Shown here in pieces: positions 7,868-17,652 of a stretch of 64,000 nt of DNA (positions are counted from its first letter, which is position 1; each line of letters starts with the position of its first letter). The position numbers were made by a program, and so were the translations under genes. The notes below the pieces were generated by a model. That model worked only from the letters and a program-made list of their open reading frames with translations, was not told the DNA's origin and did not search any database. The DNA is from Hyphomicrobiales bacterium (GTDB lineage: Bacteria > Pseudomonadota > Alphaproteobacteria > Rhizobiales > Rhizobiaceae). The stretch covers positions 16,579 to 80,578 of the forward strand of contig JAPLOZ010000011.1 in assembly GCA_026400435.1 (NCBI GenBank), in the 5' to 3' direction.

Positions 7868-9031
7868 ATGGCAGCCTGGAAACAGATCGTGATTGCGCTT
7901 GTCATGCTCGCCGTGGCGATGGGCGTGTGGGTCAAGTTCTTTCCGGGAGCATCCGAGGTTCTCGCCGGCTGGGACATCAACTGGCCGGGAAGCGTCGTCG
8001 CCGCGCGACCCTCGGCCCCGGCGGGAGCGCAGCAATCGAGGAGTGGCGCCGGCCCACGCACGGCAGTCGTTACCGCGCAGGTCACGAGCTCGGTGATCAA
8101 CGACAGGCTTTCTGCGATAGGCACCGGGCGCGCCAACAACTCCGTCACCGTGAAACCATACACGGCGGGCCGCGTGACGGGCCTCGAGGTCGAGTCAGGC
8201 CAACGCGTCGAGGCGGGCACTGTAATCGCAATGCTCGATTCCGAAGTCGAGCAGATCGCGCTCGACCGCGCCCGGATCGCACTCGCCGACTCCGAGGCAA
8301 GGCTCGAGCGCATCCGCTCGCTGAAGATCGCCAACACCGCCACACAGGTGCAGGTCACCGATGCCGAACTTGTCGTTGGCAATGCGAAGCTGGCGTTGCG
8401 CGATGCGCAGCTCAATCTGGACCGGCGGTCCGTCACCGCGCCGATCGAAGGGATCGTCGGCATCCTGCCGGTCGAGGCGGGCAACTATGTCACTACCGAC
8501 ACCGTGGTCGCGACGATCGACGACCGATCGCGCATCAAGATCGACTTCTACGTGCCGGAGCGCTTCGCCGCCAACATGGCTGTCGGGGGGCTGCTCAACG
8601 CTTCGCCCATCGCACGGCCTGAAGAAGTGATCGAGGGTTCCGTCAGCGCGGTCGACAACCGCGTCGACGACAAGAGCCGGACATTGCTGGTGCAGGCCTC
8701 GATCCCCAACGACAAGGACACGCTGCGCGCCGGCATGTCGTTTCGCGTCGAGGTGCGTTTTCCGGGAGATACCTACCCCTCGGTCGATCCGCTGGCCATC
8801 CAGTGGGGAACAGACGGCGCTTTCGTGTGGGTCATCCGCGACGGCAAAGCCAAGCGGACGCCAGTCCGGATCGTCCAGCGCAACACCGAAAACGTGCTTA
8901 TCGCGGCCGAGGGCATCGGCGCCGGCGATACGGTCGTGACCGAAGGAGTCCACGTCGTGCGCGAAGGCGCCGACGTGCTGGTCGCCAAGAGCGATCCCGC
9001 CGCGCCGGCGGCTGCCGGCAACGGGTCTTAG
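7868..9031 (+). CDS. RND efflux periplasmic adaptor (membrane fusion protein)
   Basis: About 387 residues from the ATG at 7868, which has CGGAG 5 nt upstream. An N-terminal membrane anchor (WKQIVIALVMLAVAMGVWV) is followed by the biotinyl/lipoyl half-motif KPYTAGRVTGLEVESGQRV, a coiled-coil hairpin (about residues 120-180, RIALADSEARLERIRSLK), the second half-motif SVTAPIEGIVGILPVEAGNY and beta-barrel/membrane-proximal domains. This is the HlyD/MdtA/AcrA family. It links the inner-membrane RND pump encoded next to an outer-membrane channel, which is not present in the window. Confidence 0.92.
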   Translation: MAAWKQIVIALVMLAVAMGVWVKFFPGASEVLAGWDINWPGSVVAARPSAPAGAQQSRSGAGPRTAVVTAQVTSSVINDRLSAIGTGRANNSVTVKPYTAGRVTGLEVESGQRVEAGTVIAMLDSEVEQIALDRARIALADSEARLERIRSLKIANTATQVQVTDAELVVGNAKLALRDAQLNLDRRSVTAPIEGIVGILPVEAGNYVTTDTVVATIDDRSRIKIDFYVPERFAANMAVGGLLNASPIARPEEVIEGSVSAVDNRVDDKSRTLLVQASIPNDKDTLRAGMSFRVEVRFPGDTYPSVDPLAIQWGTDGAFVWVIRDGKAKRTPVRIVQRNTENVLIAAEGIGAGDTVVTEGVHVVREGADVLVAKSDPAAPAAAGNGS

Positions 9032-9042
9032 AAGGGCTGCGG

Positions 9043-12000
9043 ATGTCGGAAGCAGGCAGCGCCCATCCCGAAGCCGGCATGACGGCACTGTTCGTGCGCC
9101 GTCCGATCCTGGCCTTCGTGCTCAACACGCTGATCGTGGTCGCCGGGCTCGCCGCCCTGTTCGGCGTCGAAGTGCGCGAATTGCCCGACGTCGACCGCCC
9201 GGTCATCACCATCACCGCCGACTACGACGGGGCAGCCGCCGAGACGATCGACCGCGAACTCACCGCCGTCCTTGAGAGCGCAGTGTCGCGGGTCTCCGGC
9301 GTAAAGTCGATCACGTCGTCTTCGTCCTACGCGCGCAGCCGCGTCACGGTCGAGTTCAACGATGGCGTCGACCTCGATGTCGCGGCCTCGGACATGCGCG
9401 ACGCGGTCGGCCGCGTCGCCAACCAGCTTCCCGACGACGCTGATCCGCCCCGCATCGTCAAGGCTGACGCCAATGCCGACGCCGTGATGCGGCTTGCCGT
9501 CACCTCGGACACACTGTCGGTGGAGGACATGACGATCCTGGTCGAGGACCAGGTCGTCGATACGCTCTCGGCGGTTCCTGGTGTCGCCGACGTGCAGGCC
9601 TATGGCGACCGCGACAAGATATTCCGCATCGACATCGACCAGTCGAAGCTCGCCAGCCTCGGCTTGACGATCGCCGACATGCGCAATGCGCTGTCGTCCA
9701 TCGCGCTCGACACACCGGCCGGCGCACTGACCACGACCGACCAGAACATCATCGTGCGTGCCACCGCCGACGTCACCACGCCCGAGGCGTTCGAGGCGCT
9801 GATGATCGGAGACCAGAACCGGCTCGGCGACGTGGCGACGGTGACCCTTGGGCCCGACGTCGCGCAATCCGCGCTGCGCTCCGACGGGAAGACGGGCATC
9901 GGGCTCGGCATCATCAGGCAGGCAGAGTCCAACACGCTCGACATTTCCGATGGCGTGCGCGCGGCGGTCGCCAGCATCCAGAAGACCCTGCCGGAGGGCA
10001 TGAGCATTCGCGTCACCAGCGACGATGCCGTTTTCGTGCGCGGCGCCGTCCACGAGGTCGAGATCGCCTTGATGATCTCTGTCTCGATCGTGCTATTGGT
10101 CATCTATGTGTTCCTGCTAGACCTCAGGGCGACGCTCATTCCCGGGCTGGCGCTGCCGGTGGCGCTGATCGGCACTGTCGCGGCGATCTACCTGGTCGGC
10201 TTCTCGATCAACATTCTGACCCTGCTCGCGCTGGTGCTGGCGACCGGGCTGGTCGTCGACGACACGATCGTGGTGTTGGAAAACATCGTGCGCCGGCGCA
10301 ACGAGGGCATGGGGCCGCGCGCCGCCGCGGTGCTCGGCACGCAGGAAGTTTTCTTCGCCGTGGTGGCGACCACCGCCACGCTGGTCGCAGTCTTCGTGCC
10401 GCTTTCGTTCCTGCCCGGCCAGACCGGCGGCCTGTTCCGCGAGTTCGGTTTCGTGCTTGCAATCGCCGTTATCCTTTCCTGCGTGGTAGCTCTTTCGCTG
10501 TGCCCGATGCTGGCTTCGCGCATGCTGACGGCGCATGCCGGCGAGCACCACGGCGGCGTCATGGGGTCGATCGGCGGATGGCTGGCCGCCGTTTACCGCC
10601 GGAGCCTGCACGCCTGCCTCGGCGCGCCGCTGATCGTGGTGCTGTTTTCGGCGCTGCTTGCCGCCGCTGCGTGGGGCGCCTTCGGGCTGATACGGCAGGA
10701 ATTGACGCCCAGTGAGGACCGCTCGCTCGCCATGCTGCGCATCAGCGCGCCGCAGGGCGTGAGCCTCGACTACACGACCCAGCAGCTCAAGCGGATCGAG
10801 CAACTCATCCAGCCGCTCAGGGACTCGGGTGAAATCCAGGCGACCTTCGCCAACGCAGGGCAGGGCGGCTCGGTCAACAGCGCCTTCATGGTGATGGCGC
10901 TGGCGCCGTGGGACGAGCGCAAGCGCTCGCAGCAGGAGATCATGGCCGACATCGTCAGGCTTGTCGCAGAGGTGCCCGGCGTGCGCGCCTTCCCGGTCAC
11001 GCCCAACAGCCTGGGCATCCGCGGCGCTGGCAACGGACTGCAGTTCGCGGTCATCGGCTCGAACGGCTATGCCGACCTCGGCGCCGCCGCCAACGGCATC
11101 ATCGCCGAGATGGAGAAGGATCCGCGCTTCCAGCAGCCGCGGCTGTCGACCGACGCGACGCAGCCGCAGCTTTCCGTATCGATCAACCGGGAGCGAGCAT
11201 CCGATCTCGGCATCGACATCGCCGGCCTTTCGAGCGCCATTCAGGCCATGCTCGACGGCAACCAGATCGACGAGGTTTTCATCAACGACCGCTCCTATGC
11301 CGTGAAGCTGGTCTCCACCTCAAATCCGATCAACGATCCGACCGACATGGAGAACATCTTCCTCAAGACCACCTACGGGCGCTTCGTGCCGCTCGCCTCC
11401 ATCGCGACGCTGACGGAGAAGGCGGTGCCGCCTTCGCTGACGCGGGAGCAGCAGTTGCGGTCGGTCGCCGTGACCACCAACCTCGCGCCCGACTTCGCGC
11501 TCGGCGACGCGCTGATGCGCGTCCAGGAAATCGCCGCGCCGCTTGTCCCGCCCGGCAGCCGCATCCTGCCGCTCGCGGAAGCGGCGACGCTCGGCGAATC
11601 CAACAGCGCCATGACGACCGTGTTCGGTTTCGCGCTGGTCATCATCCTGCTGGTGCTCGCGGCACAGTTTGAAAGTTTCGTCAGCGCGGTCATCATCATG
11701 GCAACCGTGCCGCTCGGCGTTGCATGCGCCATACTTGCGCTGCTGATCACCGGAACCAGCCTGAATGCGTACAGCCAGATCGGCCTGGTGATGATGGTTG
11801 GCATCATGGCCAAGAACGGCATCCTGATCGTCGAGTTCGCCAACCAGCTTCGCGATCGCGGCATGGATGTTCGCCAGGCAATCGAGGAAGCGGCCAACAT
11901 CCGGCTGCGCCCGGTCGTGATGACCATGATCTGCACCGTGCTCGGAGGCCTGCCGCTGGTTCTGGCGTCTGGAGCCGGCGCGGAGGCACGCATCGCGCTC

Positions 12001-12171
12001 GGGTGGGTGATTGTTGGCGGGCTCGGCCTTGCCACCGCCTCGACGCTGTTCCTGACGCCCGTCGCCTACTTGCTGCTCGGCCGCTTCGTAACGCCCAAGG
12101 TGCATGAAGAGCAGAGGCTGAAGCGCGAGCTGGAAGAGGCCGCCTATACCGGCACGGAGCCGGCCGAATAG
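9043..12171 (+). CDS. RND multidrug efflux permease (AcrB/MdtB-like)
   Basis: A 1042-residue HAE1-type RND transporter from the ATG at 9043, 11 bp after the adaptor gene. It has an N-terminal helix ([20 protein letters not shown]), a first large periplasmic loop, TM helices 2-7 with VLATGLVVDDTIVVLENIV holding the two Asp residues of the proton relay, a second periplasmic loop from about residue 560, and the final helix group with GLVMMVGIMAKNGILIVEFA. Full length and intact. It should export hydrophobic compounds by proton antiport together with the adaptor. Confidence 0.93.
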   Translation: MSEAGSAHPEAGMTALFVRRPILAFVLNTLIVVAGLAALFGVEVRELPDVDRPVITITADYDGAAAETIDRELTAVLESAVSRVSGVKSITSSSSYARSRVTVEFNDGVDLDVAASDMRDAVGRVANQLPDDADPPRIVKADANADAVMRLAVTSDTLSVEDMTILVEDQVVDTLSAVPGVADVQAYGDRDKIFRIDIDQSKLASLGLTIADMRNALSSIALDTPAGALTTTDQNIIVRATADVTTPEAFEALMIGDQNRLGDVATVTLGPDVAQSALRSDGKTGIGLGIIRQAESNTLDISDGVRAAVASIQKTLPEGMSIRVTSDDAVFVRGAVHEVEIALMISVSIVLLVIYVFLLDLRATLIPGLALPVALIGTVAAIYLVGFSINILTLLALVLATGLVVDDTIVVLENIVRRRNEGMGPRAAAVLGTQEVFFAVVATTATLVAVFVPLSFLPGQTGGLFREFGFVLAIAVILSCVVALSLCPMLASRMLTAHAGEHHGGVMGSIGGWLAAVYRRSLHACLGAPLIVVLFSALLAAAAWGAFGLIRQELTPSEDRSLAMLRISAPQGVSLDYTTQQLKRIEQLIQPLRDSGEIQATFANAGQGGSVNSAFMVMALAPWDERKRSQQEIMADIVRLVAEVPGVRAFPVTPNSLGIRGAGNGLQFAVIGSNGYADLGAAANGIIAEMEKDPRFQQPRLSTDATQPQLSVSINRERASDLGIDIAGLSSAIQAMLDGNQIDEVFINDRSYAVKLVSTSNPINDPTDMENIFLKTTYGRFVPLASIATLTEKAVPPSLTREQQLRSVAVTTNLAPDFALGDALMRVQEIAAPLVPPGSRILPLAEAATLGESNSAMTTVFGFALVIILLVLAAQFESFVSAVIIMATVPLGVACAILALLITGTSLNAYSQIGLVMMVGIMAKNGILIVEFANQLRDRGMDVRQAIEEAANIRLRPVVMTMICTVLGGLPLVLASGAGAEARIALGWVIVGGLGLATASTLFLTPVAYLLLGRFVTPKVHEEQRLKRELEEAAYTGTEPAE

Positions 12172-12200
12172 ATCATGACAACGACAGGACGCGAGCGCCC

Positions 12201-12614
12201 ATGCTTCTGGTGAGTACCTACGTCGCGGCGAGCGATATCGAGGGTGTTGGCGTTTTCGCCGCCGAGCCCATAGCCAAGGGGGCGCTGATCTGGCGGCTGA
12301 ACCCGGATTTCGACCGGCTCGTCCCCGCAGACAGCTATGACGCCCTGCCGGAAACGATGAAGGAACTCATCGACCGCTACGCATATCCGAGCCCCGACAA
12401 GCCCGGCTATCTTGTCTATGAAGTCGACAACGGCCGGTTCATGAACCACTCCGACGCCCCCAACACCGACTTTTCGCAATATGGCGGCGGCTTTGCCCTG
12501 GCGGACATCGCCAAGGGGCAAGAACTTACGTGCGACTACAGCCAGTTCCATGAAGGCTTTGAACTGCTGCTGTCGCCAGACAGCCATGCGGTCGGGTCAG
12601 CGGTTCCAGGCTGA
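12201..12614 (+). CDS. Small SET-domain protein
   Basis: A 137-residue protein that is essentially one SET domain: GVGVFAAEPIAKGALIW (SET-N), NGRFMNHSDAPNT (the NHS/C motif that binds S-adenosylmethionine) and GQELTCDYSQF (the ELxxDY/F motif with the catalytic Tyr). No pre-SET or post-SET cysteines are seen. Bacterial SET proteins of this size are probable protein lysine methyltransferases of unknown substrate. It starts 29 bp after the RND pump and may be co-transcribed with it. Confidence 0.8.
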   Translation: MLLVSTYVAASDIEGVGVFAAEPIAKGALIWRLNPDFDRLVPADSYDALPETMKELIDRYAYPSPDKPGYLVYEVDNGRFMNHSDAPNTDFSQYGGGFALADIAKGQELTCDYSQFHEGFELLLSPDSHAVGSAVPG

Positions 12615-12623
12615 GCGGCAGGG

Positions 12624-12923
12624 TCAACCGGCCCGGGCTATGCGTTCGGATGACACGGCGGCCGGCGCGGGCCGGACACTGGGCCGCAAGATGCCCATGA
12701 TGCGCGCGAAGCCGGACAACGATTTGCGAGCTTCCTCGACCCCGAGATTGCCATCGCGCGCGGCGGTGCAAGCGTTGTAGGCCGCGTCATAAACCGGCCC
12801 GCGTCGCGCGCCTGGCCAATTGCGCAGGAAAACCAGCGCCTGGTCGAGATATTCAATCTCCACGCCAGACGGGTCGTGACTGGACACCAGGCAAACCGGT
12901 TCTAAAAACAGCATTTTTGACAT
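12624..12923 (-). CDS. DUF982 domain protein
   Basis: A 99-residue soluble protein. F-L-E-P-V near the N-terminus, then EYLDQALVFLRNWPGARRGP and AAYNACTAARDG match the DUF982 pattern (hydrophobic strand, WP, A-x-x-x-C, then a helix rich in Ala/Arg), which is abundant in Rhizobiales and has no assigned function. The ATG at 12923 has GGGAGGAAG directly upstream. It converges on the SET gene with only 9 bp between the stops. Confidence 0.75.
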   Translation of the reverse strand: MSKMLFLEPVCLVSSHDPSGVEIEYLDQALVFLRNWPGARRGPVYDAAYNACTAARDGNLGVEEARKSLSGFARIMGILRPSVRPAPAAVSSERIARAG

Positions 12924-13065
12924 CGCTTCCTCCCGAAAGCCTTGGCGGAGCTTTCAACCACAGACAACGCCTGTCGGCGGCAAAGGTTCCACCAGCTAAC
13001 CCCAGATTGTCGATCGGCTGTCGCTCACTCGCACGGGAGTTGATGACAACGGTTCTAAGCTGGCT

Positions 13066-13260
13066 TCAGAAGGTAGGCAGCCAGCGAGCAGCGGCGTCAG
13101 CCGAGTCTTCTGGCCGCGTATTGAATGCGATCGTGGCGCCCGGAGCCTCCCGGTGCACCGCATTGACGATCTGTTCAAACAGCGCGAGGCCTTGGGGCGG
13201 CAGTCGAATTCCCGCGCCGATCACCACGCAGTGGTAGTTGGCGCGTGCCAGGTCAGGCCA
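13066..13260 (-). pseudogene. C-terminal remnant of a conserved rhizobial hypothetical protein
   Basis: The reverse strand from 13260 to the TGA at 13066 reads a clean protein tail of 64 residues, including NYHCVVIGAGIRLPPQG, LFEQIVNAVH, APGATIAFNTRPED and AAARWLPTF. I recognise this as the C-terminal half of a roughly 120-residue hypothetical protein common in Mesorhizobium-like genomes. There is no start codon with a plausible N-terminus: the coding similarity stops at the point where the remnant of a MarR gene begins on the other strand. Confidence 0.65.
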
Positions 13261-13669
13261 TTCATCGGCGCATTATCCGCGATCTCAATGTGGCGGGTTT
13301 CAAGGAGCTGCGCGGGCCGCACATGGCGGTGCTGCAATTTCCGGGCCCGGACGGGGTTCGCCCCGGCGCTCTGGCCGAACGCGCCGGCATGAGCAAGCAA
13401 GCTTGAACCAGCTGCTGAGCAGCCTCGAAGCGTATGGCTACCTGGAATCCAAGGGCGAGCACGCGCCGCGCGCGCGGACCCTTCAGCTTACCCAGCGTGG
13501 GCGGGAGGCATATTCCAAAATCCACGACATCCTGCACGATACCGAACGCGAGTGGAGCGTCGAACTCGGCCAGCAGGATTTCGGCCGGCTCAAGGAACTG
13601 CTGCTGCGCGTGTGGACCAGTTCGCAAGCGACGAAACCAAGACTACGCGCCCATCCGATGCCCGCGTAG
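13260..13669 (+). pseudogene. Frameshifted, N-terminally truncated MarR-family regulator
   Basis: Reading from 13260 gives IHRRIIRDLNVAGFKELRG, LQFPGPDGVRPGALAERAGM and SKQA, then a TGA at 13404. One frame over, LNQLLSSLEAYGYLESKGEH continues from 13403 to the stop at 13669 with TLQLTQRGREAYSKI and FGRLKELLLRVW. Both pieces form one winged-helix MarR protein broken by loss of a single T at about 13403. The N-terminal dimerisation helix is also missing, so the gene is certainly non-functional. Confidence 0.8.
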
Positions 13670-13975
13670 AACACTTCTACGACCTCCAGTACTTGATATT
13701 AACGCACAAGATAGTGAGTATTGACATGTGCCGCTCGCCGGACCATTGATGCTGCCCTGCGGCATGGGAGGTCGTGCCGCAAGGGAGGACCCAGGGAAAT
13801 GCTATATTCGGCTGCTTCATGGTTAGCCGTGGCCGGAGTGCAATGGTGATGCATGCGCCGCTGTGGGGCTCGGGCGATGTGCTTCCATTTCGGCGGCGCG
13901 CGACGCGCGGCATGCCGTTGACCTGGAATGTCGGGGCGGCTCAGTCGCTCGTGAACCCAGAGGCATAGCAGGCAC
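13670..13975. other. Intergenic stretch upstream of the acyl-CoA ligase gene
   Basis: No credible gene is seen in these 306 bases. There is a TTGACA at 13721-13726 but no convincing -10 element at the right distance, and an isolated CTATAT at 13802-13807. Base composition is somewhat AT-richer than the flanks, as expected for a promoter region of the downstream operon. Confidence 0.4.
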
Positions 13976-15556
13976 ATGAACGACGGTGCGATGCAGTCCT
14001 ATTCGCTGACGCTCGACAAATATCTCGACCATGCCGCGAAATGGCATCCCGAAACCGAGGTGGTGACGGCGCGCCGCGACGGTGAAAACATGCGCGTCGG
14101 CTATGCGAAGCTGAGGCATCGTGCGCTGCTTTTCTCGAGTGTCCTTTCAGGGCTTGGCGTCCGCGCCGGCCAGCGCGTCGCAACACTCGCCTGGAACAGC
14201 CAGGCTCACGTGGAAGCGTGGTTCGCGATCATGGGCATGGGGGCTGTGTGTCACACGCTGAACCCCCGCCTGACCGCGAGCCAGACGGCGGCAATGCTGC
14301 GTCAGTCGCAGGCACAGGTTCTCATCGCCAGCGCCGATCTGTTGCCGCTGGCTAGCGAAATCGCGGCCGCAGCGCCGCTGTCTCATGTTCTTGTCATCGA
14401 CGGCGACGCCGGCGAGCGGATCGACGGCGTCACCGTGACACCGATCGAGGAGCTGCTTGCCGATGCGAAACACGACGTCGCGTGGGGCGGCTTCGACGAG
14501 AACACCGCGTCCGGTCTATGCTTCACCTCGGGCACGACGGGCGAGCCAAAGGGCGTCACCTACACCCATCGCTCGAGCTATCTTCACACGCTGCGGCTGC
14601 TGCAGGCCGACGTGATAGGCATCACGGCGAGGGATACCGTTCTTCCCGTTGTTCCCATGTTCCATGCCAATGCCTGGGGGATGCCATTTGCGGCCCCCGC
14701 CGTCGGCGCCCGCCTTGTGTTGCCCGGACGCCATTCGGATGGCGCCAGCCTCGCCCGGCTTATCGTGTCGGAAGGCGTGACGGTGGCAGCCGGCGTTCCA
14801 ACCGTCTGGCTGGGGCTGCTCGAATATCTGGAGGCCGAAGGCGGCGAGGTTCCCACCTTGCAACGGATCCTCGTAGGCGGCGCGCCCATGCCGCAGGCGC
14901 TCATGCAGCGCATCGAGCAACGGCTGGGCGTCGCTGTGCAGACAAGCTGGGGCATGACCGAACTTTCGCCGCTCGGCACGATGGCCCTGCCTGCCGATCC
15001 CCGCCGCAACGCAGCCCTGTCGGGACGGCCAGCCATCGGCGTCGACCTGCTGCTGACGGATGCCGATGGCCAGGCGCTGCCCAACCAGCGCGAGGCGGAA
15101 GGACATCTGCGCGTGCGCGGCCCGGCCGTCGTCGAACGCTATCTGGGGCAGGACGGCCCGGCGACCGACGCGGATGGCTGGTTCGATACGGGTGATCTCG
15201 CCCGCATCGACCCCGAAGGCAACCTCATCATCACCGGGCGGGCGAAGGACCTGATCAAATCGGGAGGCGAATGGATCAATCCGGCACAGATCGAGGCCAT
15301 CGTCAGCGCGCTGCCGCAGGTTTCGCTCGCCGCAGTGGTCGGGCGCTTGGATCCGAAATGGGGAGAAAGGCCGATCCTGCTGGTCGAGATGCGCAAGGAC
15401 GAGGACCTCACCGACCAGCAGCTTCTGGCATCCTTGAAGGGGCGGGTTGCCTCCTGGTGGATACCCGACGAAGTTGTGCGCGTGCCGAAAATGCCCACGG
15501 CGGCGACCGGCAAGGTGGACAAGATGCGCTTGCGATCGCAGTTCGGCCAGGTCTGA
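13976..15556 (+). CDS. Acyl-CoA synthetase (AMP-forming, fatty-acid CoA ligase type)
   Basis: A 526-residue ANL-superfamily ligase. Motifs in order: CFTSGTTGEPKGVTYTHRS (P-loop, about residues 182-200), SWGMTELSPLG (adenine-binding), DGWFDTGDLARID with the ribose-binding Asp, ITGRAKDLIKSGGEWINP (hinge and pantetheine tunnel) and PTAATGKVDK with the catalytic Lys at the C-terminus. It activates a carboxylic acid with ATP and CoA. The start at 13976 lacks a strong ribosome binding site; an ATG at 13991 is possible. It opens a rightward set with a thiolase, TetR regulator and SDR, which suggests side-chain or fatty-acid beta-oxidation. Confidence 0.9.
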   Translation: MNDGAMQSYSLTLDKYLDHAAKWHPETEVVTARRDGENMRVGYAKLRHRALLFSSVLSGLGVRAGQRVATLAWNSQAHVEAWFAIMGMGAVCHTLNPRLTASQTAAMLRQSQAQVLIASADLLPLASEIAAAAPLSHVLVIDGDAGERIDGVTVTPIEELLADAKHDVAWGGFDENTASGLCFTSGTTGEPKGVTYTHRSSYLHTLRLLQADVIGITARDTVLPVVPMFHANAWGMPFAAPAVGARLVLPGRHSDGASLARLIVSEGVTVAAGVPTVWLGLLEYLEAEGGEVPTLQRILVGGAPMPQALMQRIEQRLGVAVQTSWGMTELSPLGTMALPADPRRNAALSGRPAIGVDLLLTDADGQALPNQREAEGHLRVRGPAVVERYLGQDGPATDADGWFDTGDLARIDPEGNLIITGRAKDLIKSGGEWINPAQIEAIVSALPQVSLAAVVGRLDPKWGERPILLVEMRKDEDLTDQQLLASLKGRVASWWIPDEVVRVPKMPTAATGKVDKMRLRSQFGQV

Positions 15557-15622
15557 CCGCCGGACTACAAACTGGACAAACCATCTTCAGAACCGGCGCT
15601 GGCCGGGCACAGGAAAAATGCA

Positions 15623-16810
15623 ATGAGGGAAGCCGTCATAGTAAGCACCGCCCGAACCGGGATCGGCAAGGCCAGTCGTGGCGCGCTGAACGACACCAGA
15701 TCGCCCACTCTCGCCGGCCACGCGCTCAGGCACGCGATCGAACGCGCGGGCGTGGAGGCAGGTGAGATCGAGGACTTCGTGCTCGGTACCGTTCTGGCGG
15801 CAGGCACGGCGGGCATGAACCTTGCACGCAATGCAGTGTTCGCCGCCGGCGCGCCGGCGAGCGTGTCCGGCCAGACCGTGGATCGACAGTGCGCATCGGG
15901 GCTGACGGCAATTGCGACCGCCGCCAAGCAGATTGTGGTGGACGGCATGGATATCGTCGCCGCCGGCGGCCAGGAGAACATTTCGGCGGTGCAGGAGCGG
16001 TATTTCGCCTGGGTCGGCGAAGAGGCTGATCCCAACGTCGTCGCCAAGGCCGAGCAAGCCTACATGCCGATGCTGAGGACAGCCGAGTTCGTTGCGAAGA
16101 AATACGGGGTCAGTCGAGAGGCGCAGGACGAATATGCGCTGCAGTCGCAGCAGCGAACGGCGGCAGCCCAGCAGGCGGGCCGTTTCGACGAAGAGATCGT
16201 GCCGTTCAGCACCACCATGCTTGTGAAGGATAAGGACACGGGCGCCGTCACGCGTCATGCGGTCACGCTCGACCGCGACGAGGGCAATCGTCCCGGCACC
16301 ACGCTCGAAAACCTTGCAGGACTGAAGCCGGTGATCGAAGGCGGCGTCATCACTGCCGGCAATGCGAGCCAGCTTTCCGACGGGGCTTCGGCCTGCATCC
16401 TGATGGACTCGAAACTCGCGCAGAAGCGCGGTCTGACGCCGCTCGGCACCTATCGCGGCATGGCAGTGGCAGGTTGCCCGCCCGAGGAGATGGGCATCGG
16501 TCCCGTCCACGCGGTCCCGAAGCTGCTGAAGCGCCATGGGCTGTCGGTAGGCGACATCGGTCTTTGGGAGCTCAACGAAGCTTTTGCCGTGCAGGCCCTT
16601 TACTGTCGCGACATGCTGGGCATCGACCCGGCGCTCTATAACGTCAACGGCGGCGGGATCTCCATCGGTCACCCCTATGGCATGACCGGCGCAAGACTGG
16701 TCGGCCACGCGCTCATCGAGGGGCGGCGGCGCGGCGCCAGATATGTCGTCGTGACGATGTGCGTCGGCGGCGGCATGGGGGCCGCGGGGCTGTTCGAACT
16801 TGCAGCGTAG
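15623..16810 (+). CDS. Thiolase (acetyl-CoA acyltransferase)
   Basis: A 395-residue thiolase with all catalytic elements: the acylated Cys in [13 protein letters not shown] (about residue 91), [16 protein letters not shown] with the active-site His, and [13 protein letters not shown] with the second Cys. It cleaves 3-ketoacyl-CoA or condenses acetyl-CoA. AGGAAA lies upstream of the ATG at 15623. It lies 66 bp after the acyl-CoA ligase gene, so the two probably act in one beta-oxidation route; the chain substrate is unknown. Confidence 0.92.
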   Translation: MREAVIVSTARTGIGKASRGALNDTRSPTLAGHALRHAIERAGVEAGEIEDFVLGTVLAAGTAGMNLARNAVFAAGAPASVSGQTVDRQCASGLTAIATAAKQIVVDGMDIVAAGGQENISAVQERYFAWVGEEADPNVVAKAEQAYMPMLRTAEFVAKKYGVSREAQDEYALQSQQRTAAAQQAGRFDEEIVPFSTTMLVKDKDTGAVTRHAVTLDRDEGNRPGTTLENLAGLKPVIEGGVITAGNASQLSDGASACILMDSKLAQKRGLTPLGTYRGMAVAGCPPEEMGIGPVHAVPKLLKRHGLSVGDIGLWELNEAFAVQALYCRDMLGIDPALYNVNGGGISIGHPYGMTGARLVGHALIEGRRRGARYVVVTMCVGGGMGAAGLFELAA

Positions 16811-16823
16811 GGTAAAGTGTGTG

Positions 16824-16843
16824 CGGCGCAGCCGTTTGCGCCG
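16824..16843. promoter_or_regulatory. Inverted repeat upstream of the TetR gene
   Basis: CGGCGCA at 16824-16830 and TGCGCCG at 16837-16843 form perfect 7-bp arms around 6 bases, 13 nt after the thiolase stop and 24 nt before the TetR start. It could be the regulator's own operator or a weak terminator stem; no T-run follows. Confidence 0.35.
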
Positions 16844-16867
16844 GTCCAGTTCAGAAGGGTACGCAGT

Positions 16868-17563
16868 TTGACGGTACAAAGGACGTCCCGCCGCAAGGGC
16901 TCAACCAAGGCCGAGCAGCGTGCCGAGATGACCGAGCAGATACTCGATTCAGCAGAGTTCCTGTTCTCGCGACACGGCCTGTATGGCGTCACCCTGAAGG
17001 ATGTCGCCAAGCAGGTTGGCGTGCACCATACGCTGATCAACTATTACTTCGAGGACAAGAAGGCGCTGTTCGACTCGGTGTTCGCGCGGCGTGCCGTCGT
17101 TACCAACGAGCGACGCATGCGGATGCTGGAAGAGTATGAGAAAGCCTCGGGCGAAAAGCCGACGGTCGAAGGCGCATTGCGAGCGTTCCTCGACACCGAC
17201 CTCGACCTCTACACGGAGGGCGGCGAGGGCTGGAGAAACTATGCGGCTCTGGGCGCGCAGGTTGCCAACACGCCCGAGTGGGGCGCCGAAATGATGGACC
17301 GGCATTTCGATCCGGTGGTCTTGCGGCTGATTGGCTTGCTCAAGAAGGCGCTGCCGGATTGCGCGGAAGAGGAAATCTTCTGGGGCTACCACTTCGTCAC
17401 CGGCGCGCTGATGCTGACGCTGGCGCGCACCGGCCGCATCGACAAGCTCTCGGGCGGGCTCTGCCGGTCGGAGGACTTCATGGCGATCAAGGCGCGGATG
17501 GCGACATTCATGTCGGCAGGATTCCTTGCGATCTGCCGCAGGAAACAACCGTTGCAGGGCTGA
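16868..17563 (+). CDS. TetR/AcrR family transcriptional regulator
   Basis: About 231 residues if translation begins at the TTG at 16868, which is supported by AGAAGGG nine bases upstream; a GTG at 16817 is an alternative. The TetR HTH is at about residues 17-63 (ILDSAEFLFSRHGLYGVTLK, VAKQVGVHHTLINYYFEDKK). The C-terminal domain (about 80-230) is the ligand pocket of unknown specificity. Its place between the thiolase and SDR genes suggests it controls this catabolic set in response to an acyl-CoA or related compound. Confidence 0.88.
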   Translation: MTVQRTSRRKGSTKAEQRAEMTEQILDSAEFLFSRHGLYGVTLKDVAKQVGVHHTLINYYFEDKKALFDSVFARRAVVTNERRMRMLEEYEKASGEKPTVEGALRAFLDTDLDLYTEGGEGWRNYAALGAQVANTPEWGAEMMDRHFDPVVLRLIGLLKKALPDCAEEEIFWGYHFVTGALMLTLARTGRIDKLSGGLCRSEDFMAIKARMATFMSAGFLAICRRKQPLQG

Positions 17564-17652
17564 TTTCATCCTTCGGGTGCGTCTCTAGACCCACCGCTTC
17601 GCACAAAGAAGAGCTTGCGCGGAACTAATTAATTATCTAGTGAGTGAATAGA

